Notes: generated by a model from the letters alone, not told the origin. Numbered from the stretch's first letter, positions 1 to 6,202 are shown. The stretch: DNA of 7,157 nt from an uncultured Eubacteriales bacterium (GCA_934500855.1 CAKSUH010000081.1:1-7157), one strand, 5' to 3'. Made by a program: numbers and translations.

Positions 1-327
1 CAGAATATCCGCAAGGACGAGCACCCGCTCAACGGTGAGATCGACCTTCACCGGCTGCGCTGCTCTCCCTGTGTTTCCGTTGAGCGCGCAAAGCGCAGTA
101 TCGGTACGCTGGGCGGCGGCAACCATTTTATAGAAGTCGACCGCGGCGAGAATGGTGAACTGTATCTCGTAGTCCACTCCGGCAGCCGTCATCTCGGCAC
201 TCAGGTCTGCAAGTACTACCAGGATCAGGGCCGCTTTGCTATGTGGGGCGGTGCCCGTCACCAGATCGACGAGCTGATTGCCGCGACACGCCGTGCCGCA
301 GATGATCTGAAGAAAGGAAAGAACTGA
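1..327 (+). CDS. rtcB: RtcB RNA-splicing ligase, fragment (5' cut by window, 3' truncated)
   Basis: RtcB joins RNA 2',3'-cyclic phosphate or 3'-phosphate ends to 5'-OH ends, using GTP and Mn2+. Frame 1 is open from the first base to a TGA at 325-327, giving 108 residues. It shows two hallmark motifs: GTLGGGNHFIEV (His at fragment residue 42) and VVHSGSRHLG (His at residue 59), both metal-binding histidine motifs of the family. A normal RtcB continues for well over 150 residues past this point, including the later metal-binding histidine and the guanylylated histidine in the SHGAGR-type motif. Here the frame ends after a charged run (RRADDLKKGKN). The protein as read cannot be an active ligase. 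It may be a pseudogene remnant, the product of a deletion that also damaged the next gene, or an assembly artefact. The family call is firm; functional status is probably broken. Confidence 0.85.
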   Translation, partial: QNIRKDEHPLNGEIDLHRLRCSPCVSVERAKRSIGTLGGGNHFIEVDRGENGELYLVVHSGSRHLGTQVCKYYQDQGRFAMWGGARHQIDELIAATRRAADDLKKGKN

Positions 328-331
328 AAGG

Positions 332-823
332 GTATTCCGTAAAAAGTACAAAGTACAGTCGAACGATAAGGTATGCACCTTCCACAATGTCACCGAGCAG
401 GCGAAAGAGACCCTGTGCGAATCCGGAATCAAAAACGGAATCGTTGTGGTTTACTCCCATCACACCACCTGCAGCGTCATCACGCAGGAGTGTGCGTTCG
501 ATAAGTCCATGACCGGACTGGAAACGCTCCAGCAGGACCTGATCAATGTGATGGAGGACTGGATCCCGACCCAGAGAAGCGAGGGAATGTACCTGCATCC
601 CGGCCACGAGGCGTTGGTTTTTGCCGAGGAACACGGCGAGGACAACCGCGGCTGTCATAACACCGACGCACATCTGCGTTCCTCGATCATCGGCAGAAGC
701 CAGACGATCGTGGTTGAGGACGGTCAGATGGACCTCGGCGAGTTCGGATTCATCTACTTTATCGATTTCGACCAGACCCGCGCACGGGAACGCACCGTGC
801 AGGTGATGGTTATCGGGGAATGA
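332..823 (+). CDS. YjbQ/UPF0047 family protein, copy 1 (5' end lacks a start codon)
   Basis: YjbQ proteins are small trimeric enzymes; some members have thiamine-phosphate synthase side activity, but the physiological role is unclear. Family motifs present are SHHTTCSV, QEC, NTDAHLRSSIIG and LGEFGFIYFIDFDQ, ending in VMVIGE. Similarity to copy 2 downstream begins at codon 332 (VFRKKYKVQS against VYQKELELQS). The frame is open back to 311, yet no ATG, GTG or TTG occurs between 311 and 445. The first usable start, GTG at 446, falls inside the conserved core and would remove about 38 residues. An SD-like AAAGGA at 314-319 precedes the homologous start. The gene may therefore have lost its ATG, use a non-standard start, or be read by frameshift from the rtcB frame. 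It ends at TGA 821-823, 11 bases before the isomerase gene. I give the start as the first homologous codon, not as a proven start. Confidence 0.75.
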   Translation, partial: VFRKKYKVQSNDKVCTFHNVTEQAKETLCESGIKNGIVVVYSHHTTCSVITQECAFDKSMTGLETLQQDLINVMEDWIPTQRSEGMYLHPGHEALVFAEEHGEDNRGCHNTDAHLRSSIIGRSQTIVVEDGQMDLGEFGFIYFIDFDQTRARERTVQVMVIGE

Positions 824-826
824 GGT
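822..826 (+). promoter_or_regulatory. Ribosome binding site of the isomerase-like gene, overlapping the yjbQ-1 stop
   Basis: GAGGT lies 8 bases before the ATG at 835 and overlaps the stop codon of the preceding yjbQ copy. This tight arrangement suggests translational coupling of the two genes. Confidence 0.6.
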
Positions 827-834
827 AATACACC

Positions 835-2223
835 ATGAAAAGAAAACCGAAAGTCGGGTTCCTTCCGCTTTACATCCTGACTTATGATGAGAGCACGCCC
901 TTCATGCGCAAGACCGTTGACCGCCATGTTGCGGAGGTTTCCGAGCGCTTGGAGGCTATGGGGCTGGAGCTGGTCAAGGTGCCGGTCTGCCGGGTAAAGC
1001 CGGAGTTCGAGGCGGCGGTAAAGAGCTTTACCGATGCCGATGTCGACCTGATTATTACCCTGCACGCGGCGTATTCGCCCTCTTTGGAATCCATTGATGC
1101 GCTTTGCTCGACCAATCTCCCGCTGCTGATGCTGGATACGACCTACGATTACGAATTCAAGCCGTATTCCTACACCGAGGGGATGCTCTACAACCACGGC
1201 GTACAGGGCGTGATGGACCTCTCCAATCTGCTTTGCCGCAGAGGACGGCAGTTTGAGGTGGTTGCGGGCTTCCTCAACGAGAAGAACCCGGAGTATCCGT
1301 CGCTCTGCCGCAGAGTGACCGATTTTGCAAAGGCAGCCGTCATTCGTCACAAGCTGTCAAAAGCCCGCGTCGGCATTGTGGGTGATCCGTTTGTCGGCAT
1401 GGGAGATTTCGGAATCCCGTTTGAAACGCTGCGTGAAACGATCGGTCTGGAGGTCGTTCCGTATGACCTGCAGGACTACACCTACCTTGATTCCGTAACG
1501 CAGGAAGAAATCGACGCGGAGTATGCCGCCAATTCCGAGCGGTTTGAGATGAAGGTCCCGCGCGAAGTCTACGACTTTTCCACGCGCGTTTCCCTTGCGG
1601 TGCGCAAGTGGCTGGCAGACAAAAAGCTGGATGCTTTCAGCATGAATTTCAAAGCGGCGCGGAACGGGACCTCTTTCCCGACCATGCCGTTTGCCGAGGC
1701 AAGCCTTGCCATGGAGCGCGGAATCGGTTACGCGGGCGAGGGCGATGTGCTGACCGCCGCGTTCGTTTCGGCGCTGATGGAAGCCTTTGACGAAGTTTCC
1801 TTTACCGAGATCTTCTGCCCCGACTGGAAGGACGGCTCGCTCTTTATGAGCCATATGGGAGAATACAATGTCGGACTTTCCGTTCCGGAAGCAAAGCCGG
1901 TGATGAGCGAGAAGGAATTCAGCTTCGGCGATGCGTCCAACCCCGCCATCCTGCTCTCTCCGTTCCGTCCCGGAAAGGTGACCTACCTCAGCCTGAATCC
2001 GCAGGCAGAGGGCTACGGACTGTTCTCGGCTACCGGCACCATGCTTTACACGCCGCGCGACAACAAGCAGAATGACATTGTGTCCGGCTGGTTCCGCCCG
2101 GATATGCCTCTGCCGGAATTTCTGGAGGCATACAGCCGCGTGGGCGGCATTCACCACGCCGCGTTGATTTATTCGGATGTTGATATTTCCGGCGTTCTGA
2201 ACGCGCTGAAAACCCTTCTGTAA
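835..2223 (+). CDS. L-fucose/L-arabinose isomerase-fold protein (sugar isomerase-like)
   Basis: 462 residues, close to the 450-500 usual for FucI/AraA-fold isomerases. These cytoplasmic Mn2+ enzymes interconvert aldoses and ketoses. The N-terminal half is Rossmann-like: a KVGFLPLY opening, DVDLIITLHAAYSPS near 69-83, LPLLMLDTTY near 95-104, then HGVQGVMDLSNLLCRRG at 121-137. The C-terminal half carries candidate metal ligands: Glu302 in GEGD, Glu325 in FTEIFCPD, His340 in MSHMGE and His440/441 in GGIHHAALIYSD. These fit the Glu-Glu-His-His set of AraA. The sequence is not a classical FucI or AraA, so the substrate is unknown. It lies 11 bases after yjbQ copy 1 and 17 bases before a SIS isomerase. 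The fold is well supported; substrate and exact reaction are inferred from context only. Confidence 0.8.
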   Translation: MKRKPKVGFLPLYILTYDESTPFMRKTVDRHVAEVSERLEAMGLELVKVPVCRVKPEFEAAVKSFTDADVDLIITLHAAYSPSLESIDALCSTNLPLLMLDTTYDYEFKPYSYTEGMLYNHGVQGVMDLSNLLCRRGRQFEVVAGFLNEKNPEYPSLCRRVTDFAKAAVIRHKLSKARVGIVGDPFVGMGDFGIPFETLRETIGLEVVPYDLQDYTYLDSVTQEEIDAEYAANSERFEMKVPREVYDFSTRVSLAVRKWLADKKLDAFSMNFKAARNGTSFPTMPFAEASLAMERGIGYAGEGDVLTAAFVSALMEAFDEVSFTEIFCPDWKDGSLFMSHMGEYNVGLSVPEAKPVMSEKEFSFGDASNPAILLSPFRPGKVTYLSLNPQAEGYGLFSATGTMLYTPRDNKQNDIVSGWFRPDMPLPEFLEAYSRVGGIHHAALIYSDVDISGVLNALKTLL

Positions 2224-2240
2224 GGAGCCAGACAACGGAT

Positions 2241-2834
2241 ATGGAAAAACAGATACTGACCGACGCCATGGAGACCTTCCGGATCGAGGCGGAGTCGCTT
2301 GCCGAGACCGCGAAGGTGTTGGATGCGGAAGCGTTCGGGCGTGCGGTAGAGGTGCTTTCCAAAGCGCCGCGTATTGCCGCCGCAGGATGCGGGCATACGG
2401 GAATTGCCTGCCGCCATTTTGCGCATCTGATGTGCTGTATCGAGCGTCCCGCCCGCTTCCTTTCTCCCGCCGAAGCGGTCCACGGCGGCATGGGCTTTTT
2501 GCAGAGCGGCGATGTCATGCTTCTCGCGTCGCGGGGGGGCAAAACCGACGAGCTGATGCCGATTGCCGACATCTGCCGCAGAAAAGGCGTGACCGTCATT
2601 GCCGTAACCGAAAATCTTTCGTCGCCTCTGGCGGAGAAAGCGGACATTGTTCTTGCCATGAAGGTAACGCGTGAGTGCGACCCCTACAACTGCCAGGGAA
2701 CAACCAGCTTTGCCGTAACCTGCGCCATCTTCGACGCGCTTCAGGTTGCGGTTCTGGAAGCAACGGGCTTCCGCAACGAAGAGTTTGCCATCATCCATCC
2801 GCACGGCGCGGTCGGAAAACGGCTGAACGGCTGA
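2241..2834 (+). CDS. SIS-domain sugar-phosphate isomerase (KdsD/GutQ-like, no CBS domains)
   Basis: 197 residues, about the size of the SIS domain alone; KdsD/KpsF/GutQ proteins of about 320 residues add two CBS domains that are absent here. These enzymes interconvert D-ribulose 5-phosphate and D-arabinose 5-phosphate, and related SIS proteins act on other sugar phosphates. Visible motifs are RIAAAGCGHTG (44-54), EAVHGGMGFL (78-87, matching the KdsD HGDLGM motif), a phosphate loop SRGGKTDE (97-104, in place of the usual SxSGxTxE) and IHPHGAVGKRL (185-195, matching the KdsD HPGGALGRRL signature). The ATG at 2241 follows a TAAGGAG overlapping the upstream stop, with a rather long 13-base spacing; an in-frame ATG at 2268 lacks a site. 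Its place between a sugar isomerase-like gene and an FSA-type aldolase supports aldose/ketose phosphate isomerisation. The substrate is unknown. Confidence 0.82.
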   Translation: MEKQILTDAMETFRIEAESLAETAKVLDAEAFGRAVEVLSKAPRIAAAGCGHTGIACRHFAHLMCCIERPARFLSPAEAVHGGMGFLQSGDVMLLASRGGKTDELMPIADICRRKGVTVIAVTENLSSPLAEKADIVLAMKVTRECDPYNCQGTTSFAVTCAIFDALQVAVLEATGFRNEEFAIIHPHGAVGKRLNG

Positions 2835-2860
2835 GATCATAACTGATTACATTTATAAAA

Positions 2861-2867
2861 AAAGGAG
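2861..2867 (+). promoter_or_regulatory. Strong ribosome binding site of yjbQ copy 2
   Basis: AAAGGAG sits 9 bases upstream of the ATG at 2877, inside an AT-rich 42-base gap. The leader (AAAGGAGAATCTGAAA then ATG) resembles the sequence at 314-330 before yjbQ copy 1, which has the same SD and CTGAAA but no ATG. Confidence 0.7.
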
Positions 2868-2876
2868 AATCTGAAA

Positions 2877-3500
2877 ATGGAATTCAAGGTTTATCAGAAG
2901 GAATTGGAACTGCAGTCTCGGGGTTGGATCCCCACCTTCCACGATGTGTCGAAGGAAATCATGGAGATCGTCAAGGCTTCCGGCGTGAAGAACGGAACCG
3001 TCTGCATCGCGTCCCACCACACCACCTGCTCGGTTATGGTTCAGGAATGCTCGCATGACATCGACTCGTTTGATCTGGAGTTCCTCCAGCACGACCTGCT
3101 CGACATCATGCGCAAGCTCGTTCCGGATTTCCGCGAAGAGCATCAGTACCGTCACCCCGGTCCGATCCACGCGCAGTTCGGCAGATATGTCAATGAGCCG
3201 GGCGACTTCACGAGCATGAACACCGACGGACATCTGCGCTCGGTATTCTTCGGCAGAAGCGAGACGATGACCATTAAGGACGGCGTTCTGGACGGCGGCG
3301 AATTCGCACACATCTACTTCATCGACTGGGACCAGGTCAGAGCGCGTCACCGTCAGCTGAATGTGACCGTTATGGGTACCACCGGAGAGCTGGAAGAGGA
3401 CCGCAAGTGGAACAACGGCGAGGTCATCAACACCCTGCATAAGTTCACCGACGAAGAAAAGGCTTACGATCTGCACTACGATCTGCAGCTGAAGAGATAA
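2877..3500 (+). CDS. YjbQ/UPF0047 family protein, copy 2 (long form with C-terminal tail)
   Basis: 207 residues, against about 130-140 for typical YjbQ. The conserved core is complete: SHHTTCSVMVQEC (46-58), NTDGHLRSVFFGRSE (115-129) and GGEFAHIYFIDWDQVRAR (140-157). The His and Cys residues of the first block and Asp-Gly-His of the second probably line the active pocket. Two additions are visible. One is a longer middle segment, RHPGPIHAQFGRYVNEPGDF (92-111), shared in outline with copy 1. The other is a charged tail of about 37 residues after VMGTTGE that copy 1 lacks. It is clearly paralogous to copy 1 across the whole core. The gene lies 42 bases after the SIS gene and 45 before the aldolase. 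The family name 'thiamine phosphate synthase' reflects a side activity; the sugar-gene context suggests another role here. Family call firm, function open. Confidence 0.85.
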   Translation: MEFKVYQKELELQSRGWIPTFHDVSKEIMEIVKASGVKNGTVCIASHHTTCSVMVQECSHDIDSFDLEFLQHDLLDIMRKLVPDFREEHQYRHPGPIHAQFGRYVNEPGDFTSMNTDGHLRSVFFGRSETMTIKDGVLDGGEFAHIYFIDWDQVRARHRQLNVTVMGTTGELEEDRKWNNGEVINTLHKFTDEEKAYDLHYDLQLKR

Positions 3501-3533
3501 GCGTCGGACAAGCGTCAAGAGTTAAGAATAAGA

Positions 3534-3538
3534 AGAGG
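3534..3538 (+). promoter_or_regulatory. Ribosome binding site of the FSA-type aldolase gene
   Basis: AGAGG lies 7 bases before the ATG at 3546 and supports that start. Confidence 0.6.
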
Positions 3539-3545
3539 CAATAAC

Positions 3546-4220
3546 ATGAAATTTATTGTGGATTCGGCGGATCTCGGCGTTATCCGGGACTGCTATGAGC
3601 ACCTCGCCTGTGACGGGGTAACCACCAACCCGAGCATTCTGGCGAAGTCCGGCATTGCGCCTTACGAGGTTCTCGGTCAGATCCGTGCTTTCCTCGGCAA
3701 GGATGCCGATCTGCATGTGCAGGTGATTTCCGCGGATTTTGAGACGATGCTGAAGGAAGCAAAGTCGATTACCGAAGCGCTCGGCAAGAACACCTACATC
3801 AAGGTCCCCGTGACCAAGACCGGTCTGAAGGTTATCAAAGCCCTGAAGGCGGACGGTTACAATGTTACGGCAACTGCGATCTACACGGCGGCGCAGGCTT
3901 ATCTTGCGGCGCAGGCGGGGGCGGACTATGTTGCGCCCTATGTCAACCGCATCTATGACACCGGTGCGGACGGCGTGGAAGTGACCAAGCAGATTCAGAC
4001 GCTCCTGCGCGCGGGCGGCTACAAAACGCAGGTGCTGTCGGCAAGCTTCAAGAATGTTTCGCAGGTGATGTCGCTTGCCGAAGCGGGAATCGACGCGGCA
4101 ACCATCCAGCCCGATGTGATCGGAAAGATGATCTGCAACCCGACGGTGGACGCGGCAGTCGAAGCCTTCCGGCATGATTTTGAAGGACTTACCGGAAAAG
4201 GGCGCGATATGACCGTATGA
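3546..4220 (+). CDS. fsa: Fructose-6-phosphate aldolase / small transaldolase (FSA/TalC family)
   Basis: 224 residues, the size of the FSA/TalC subfamily of class I (Schiff-base) aldolases, which cleave fructose 6-phosphate to dihydroxyacetone and glyceraldehyde 3-phosphate or transfer dihydroxyacetone. Motifs: IVDSAD (Asp6), DGVTTNPSIL (23-32), YIKVPVT with Schiff-base Lys86, TATAIYTAAQAYLAAQAGA (108-126), YVAPYVNRI (128-136) and VLSASFKN (163-170). Two positions separate aldolases from transaldolases. Residue 59 is Gln in HVQV, as in E. coli FsaA (Gln59), where transaldolases have Glu. YVAPYVNRI matches FsaA, whose Tyr131 is catalytic (Tyr132 here). The sequence therefore favours FSA-type aldol cleavage, although many TalC-like enzymes transfer and sulfofructose transaldolases are related. 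It is the last gene of the cluster and ends just before an A-tract hairpin. The true substrate could be an unusual ketose. Confidence 0.88.
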   Translation: MKFIVDSADLGVIRDCYEHLACDGVTTNPSILAKSGIAPYEVLGQIRAFLGKDADLHVQVISADFETMLKEAKSITEALGKNTYIKVPVTKTGLKVIKALKADGYNVTATAIYTAAQAYLAAQAGADYVAPYVNRIYDTGADGVEVTKQIQTLLRAGGYKTQVLSASFKNVSQVMSLAEAGIDAATIQPDVIGKMICNPTVDAAVEAFRHDFEGLTGKGRDMTV

Positions 4221-4228
4221 AAAAAAAA

Positions 4229-4261
4229 AAGAAGGGGGATCTTTCATAAATCCCCCTTCTT
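4229..4261. terminator. Perfect 12-bp hairpin beside an A11 tract, terminator-like mainly for the minus strand
   Basis: AAGAAGGGGGAT (4229-4240) pairs perfectly with ATCCCCCTTCTT (4250-4261) around a 9-base loop. A run of A covers 4220-4230, right after the aldolase stop codon. Read on the minus strand, this is a GC-rich stem followed by a T-tract, the standard Rho-independent form. On the plus strand the stem is followed by CCGCTCCG with no T-run, so it may act weakly as a terminator or only shield the 3' end of the cluster mRNA. Confidence 0.7.
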
Positions 4262-4340
4262 CCGCTCCGACGGTTGCGGCGGAAACCCGCGCAATCGCAC
4301 GGCGGTACCCAGGGTGTCACAACCCCTCTGAAAATCGGAA

Positions 4341-4347
4341 AAGGAAG
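4341..4347 (+). promoter_or_regulatory. Ribosome binding site fixing the start of the TIM-barrel gene
   Basis: AAGGAAG lies 7 bases before the ATG at 4355. It favours this start over an in-frame upstream ATG at 4274, which would add 27 residues lacking family character (MRRKPAQSHGG...). Confidence 0.65.
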
Positions 4348-4354
4348 TGATAGC

Positions 4355-5179
4355 ATGAATAAAATCGGAACTTTAATTTCATTGAGCGAAGGCGTTGATC
4401 TCCGGAAGGAAATGGCGCGCCTGAAGGAGCTGGGCTTTGAATGCTGCCAGCTCGTGGTGTGGGATGTCGGGTACTATTCGGACCGTCATGCCGAAGAAAT
4501 CAATGCGGCGGTTGCGGAAACCGGCATCGAGGTTTCGACTCTGTGGGCAGGCTGGTCCGGCCCTGCGGAGTGGAACTTCAGCGGCGGTCCCGTAACGCTT
4601 GGTCTGGTTCCTCCCGCTTATCGGATGAAGAGAGCGGAAGAACTGATCGTGGCGGGAGAATTTGCCGTCAAAATCCATGTTCGGCAGGTTGCAACGCACG
4701 CAGGATTTTTGCCCGAGAATCTGTGCGATCCCGAATATTGGGGCATCATTGCGATTCTTCGCCGCATCGTCACCCGCTTCAAGGAGTTGGGAATCGATTT
4801 CCTGTTTGAAACCGGGCAGGAAACGCCCATCACACTGCTCCGCGTCATCGAGGAGCTTGGGATGGACAATGTGGGAATCAACATGGACACCGCAAACCTG
4901 ATTCTGTACGGCAAGGGCAACTCCGCCGATGCTGTAAGAGTGTTCGGTAAGTATGTCAGAGACACCCACATCAAGGACGGCTTTTATCCTACGAACGGTA
5001 AAATTCTGGGAACCGAAGTCAAGGTTGGCGAGGGGCTTGCCAACATCCCCGAGGTTGTTAAACAGCTCAGAGCGGTCGGCTATCAGGGCAACTATATCAT
5101 CGAACGCGAAATTTCGGGCGATCAGCAGACAGCGGATATTCTTGAGACCCGTGATTTCCTGAAAAAAGTATTGCTTTAA
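4355..5179 (+). CDS. Sugar phosphate isomerase/epimerase (AP endonuclease 2-like TIM barrel)
   Basis: 274 residues from the ATG at 4355, the usual length for xylose-isomerase-like TIM-barrel proteins (IolE, IolI, hydroxypyruvate isomerase and ketose 3-epimerase relatives). The metal-site pattern is visible: Glu152 in FETGQE, Asp178 in GINMDTANL, His205 in DTHIKDGF and Glu250 in YIIERE, with His115 in VATHAGF as a further pocket residue. The N-terminus, IGTLISLSEGVDLRKEM, fits the first strand and helix. It lies 134 bases after the aldolase, beyond a hairpin, and 18 bases before a Gfo/Idh/MocA dehydrogenase, so these two genes form their own unit or the operon tail. The pairing with an oxidoreductase is typical of catabolism of polyols, inositols or keto-sugars. 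Whether it isomerises, epimerises or dehydrates cannot be told from the sequence. Confidence 0.83.
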   Translation: MNKIGTLISLSEGVDLRKEMARLKELGFECCQLVVWDVGYYSDRHAEEINAAVAETGIEVSTLWAGWSGPAEWNFSGGPVTLGLVPPAYRMKRAEELIVAGEFAVKIHVRQVATHAGFLPENLCDPEYWGIIAILRRIVTRFKELGIDFLFETGQETPITLLRVIEELGMDNVGINMDTANLILYGKGNSADAVRVFGKYVRDTHIKDGFYPTNGKILGTEVKVGEGLANIPEVVKQLRAVGYQGNYIIEREISGDQQTADILETRDFLKKVLL

Positions 5180-5183
5180 GTGA

Positions 5184-5190
5184 GGGAGGA
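5184..5190 (+). promoter_or_regulatory. Ribosome binding site fixing the start of the oxidoreductase gene
   Basis: GGGAGGA lies 7 bases before the ATG at 5198. It favours MLKAALIGFGG as the N-terminus over the GTG at 5180, which would put the extra residues MREETI before the Rossmann strand. Confidence 0.65.
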
Positions 5191-5197
5191 AACGATT

Positions 5198-6202
5198 ATG
5201 TTGAAAGCGGCATTGATCGGATTCGGCGGAATCGCGCAGGCACACAAAAACGGATATGCGATTTTGGAAAAGGAAGGAAGAGTTTCCCTGGTTGCCGCCT
5301 GCGACATCCGCAAGGAAGCATTTGAGCAGACGGTGGAGATCAATCTGAAAACAGATTCCTCCGAGCCGTCCCTCAATTTCAGAACCTATACGGACCTGGA
5401 CGAAATGCTGGCAAACGAGCAGGTTGACTTTGTCGATATCTGCGTACCGTCCTATCTGCATAAGGAGATTGCGATCAAAATGCTTGAGCGGGGCTACAAT
5501 GTCCTTTGCGAAAAGCCGATGGCACTGAACAGCGCCGATTGCACCGCGATGCTGAAGGCGGAAGAGAAGAGCGGAAAGCACCTGATGATTGCGCAGGTTC
5601 TGCGGTTCTTCCCGGAATACGAGTATCTGAAAACCTGTATTGCGGATCAGAGATTCGGCAAGCCCCGCGCGGCGTTCTTTGACCGCCTCAGCAGCCCCCC
5701 GACATGGGGCTGGGAGAACTGGTTCATGGATCCCGAAAAGTCCGGCGGATGTATTACCGACCTCCATGTGCACGATATCGACATCGCGGGCTATCTGTTC
5801 GGAAAGCCCGAAGCGGTCAGCTGCAGAACGGTTGATATGAAGAGCAGGTATGACATTGTTCAGACGGCGCTGTTCTATCCCGGACTTCCCGTAACCGCGC
5901 AGGGCGCGTGGACCACGAAGCAGACGCAGTTTGCGGCTTCCTACCGGGTGGATTTCGAGAAGGCAACGGTCCTTTTCGAAAAAGGCAAGGTAACGGTATA
6001 TCCGGATGACGATACGGCTCCGTATTCTCCCGAGCTGAAGGGTTGGGACGGATACACGAACGAGATTGATTTCTTCTGCGATGTGGTCAGCGGAAAGATC
6101 GAGAACACCAGAAATCCCGCTTCCGCCGCCGCGCAGACGATCCGCGTCATCGAGGCGCTGAAAAAGAGCGCGGATGCCGCAGGAAAGGTGCAGACCGTCT
6201 GA
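5198..6202 (+). CDS. Gfo/Idh/MocA family NAD(P)-dependent oxidoreductase
   Basis: 334 residues, typical of the family, which oxidises or reduces hydroxyl or keto groups of sugars, inositols and related polyols in the cytoplasm. The N-terminal Rossmann fold opens with KAALIGFGGIAQAH (3-16; glycine-rich NAD(P) loop at 8-12). Next come VDFVDICVPSYLHKE (76-90) and the signature NVLCEKPMAL (101-110), with the family's EKP lysine at Lys106. The C-terminal domain has GGCITDLHVHDID (183-195), where Asp188 and His192 fit the family's catalytic Asp-x3-His. Asp36, in CDIRKE at the end of strand 2, favours NAD over NADP. The gene is 18 bases after the TIM-barrel gene and is followed by a strong inverted repeat. 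The substrate is unknown; inositol dehydrogenase is one possibility, but nothing shown is specific to it. Confidence 0.87.
   Translation: MLKAALIGFGGIAQAHKNGYAILEKEGRVSLVAACDIRKEAFEQTVEINLKTDSSEPSLNFRTYTDLDEMLANEQVDFVDICVPSYLHKEIAIKMLERGYNVLCEKPMALNSADCTAMLKAEEKSGKHLMIAQVLRFFPEYEYLKTCIADQRFGKPRAAFFDRLSSPPTWGWENWFMDPEKSGGCITDLHVHDIDIAGYLFGKPEAVSCRTVDMKSRYDIVQTALFYPGLPVTAQGAWTTKQTQFAASYRVDFEKATVLFEKGKVTVYPDDDTAPYSPELKGWDGYTNEIDFFCDVVSGKIENTRNPASAAAQTIRVIEALKKSADAAGKVQTV

Noticed and set aside
1357..2840. Long minus-strand open frames opposite the FucI-like and SIS genes
   Set aside because: They have no family motif and no ribosome binding site, and the plus-strand genes explain the region.
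332..4220. Sulfoquinovose (sulfo-TAL) pathway
   Set aside because: An FSA-like enzyme and isomerases fit loosely, but no sulfoquinovosidase, sulfonate exporter or other pathway marker is in the window, and the aldolase matches FsaA at the distinguishing positions.
4274..4354. Upstream in-frame ATG extending the TIM-barrel protein by 27 residues
   Set aside because: The extension is basic and low in family character, and the SD AAGGAAG sits properly before the ATG at 4355.
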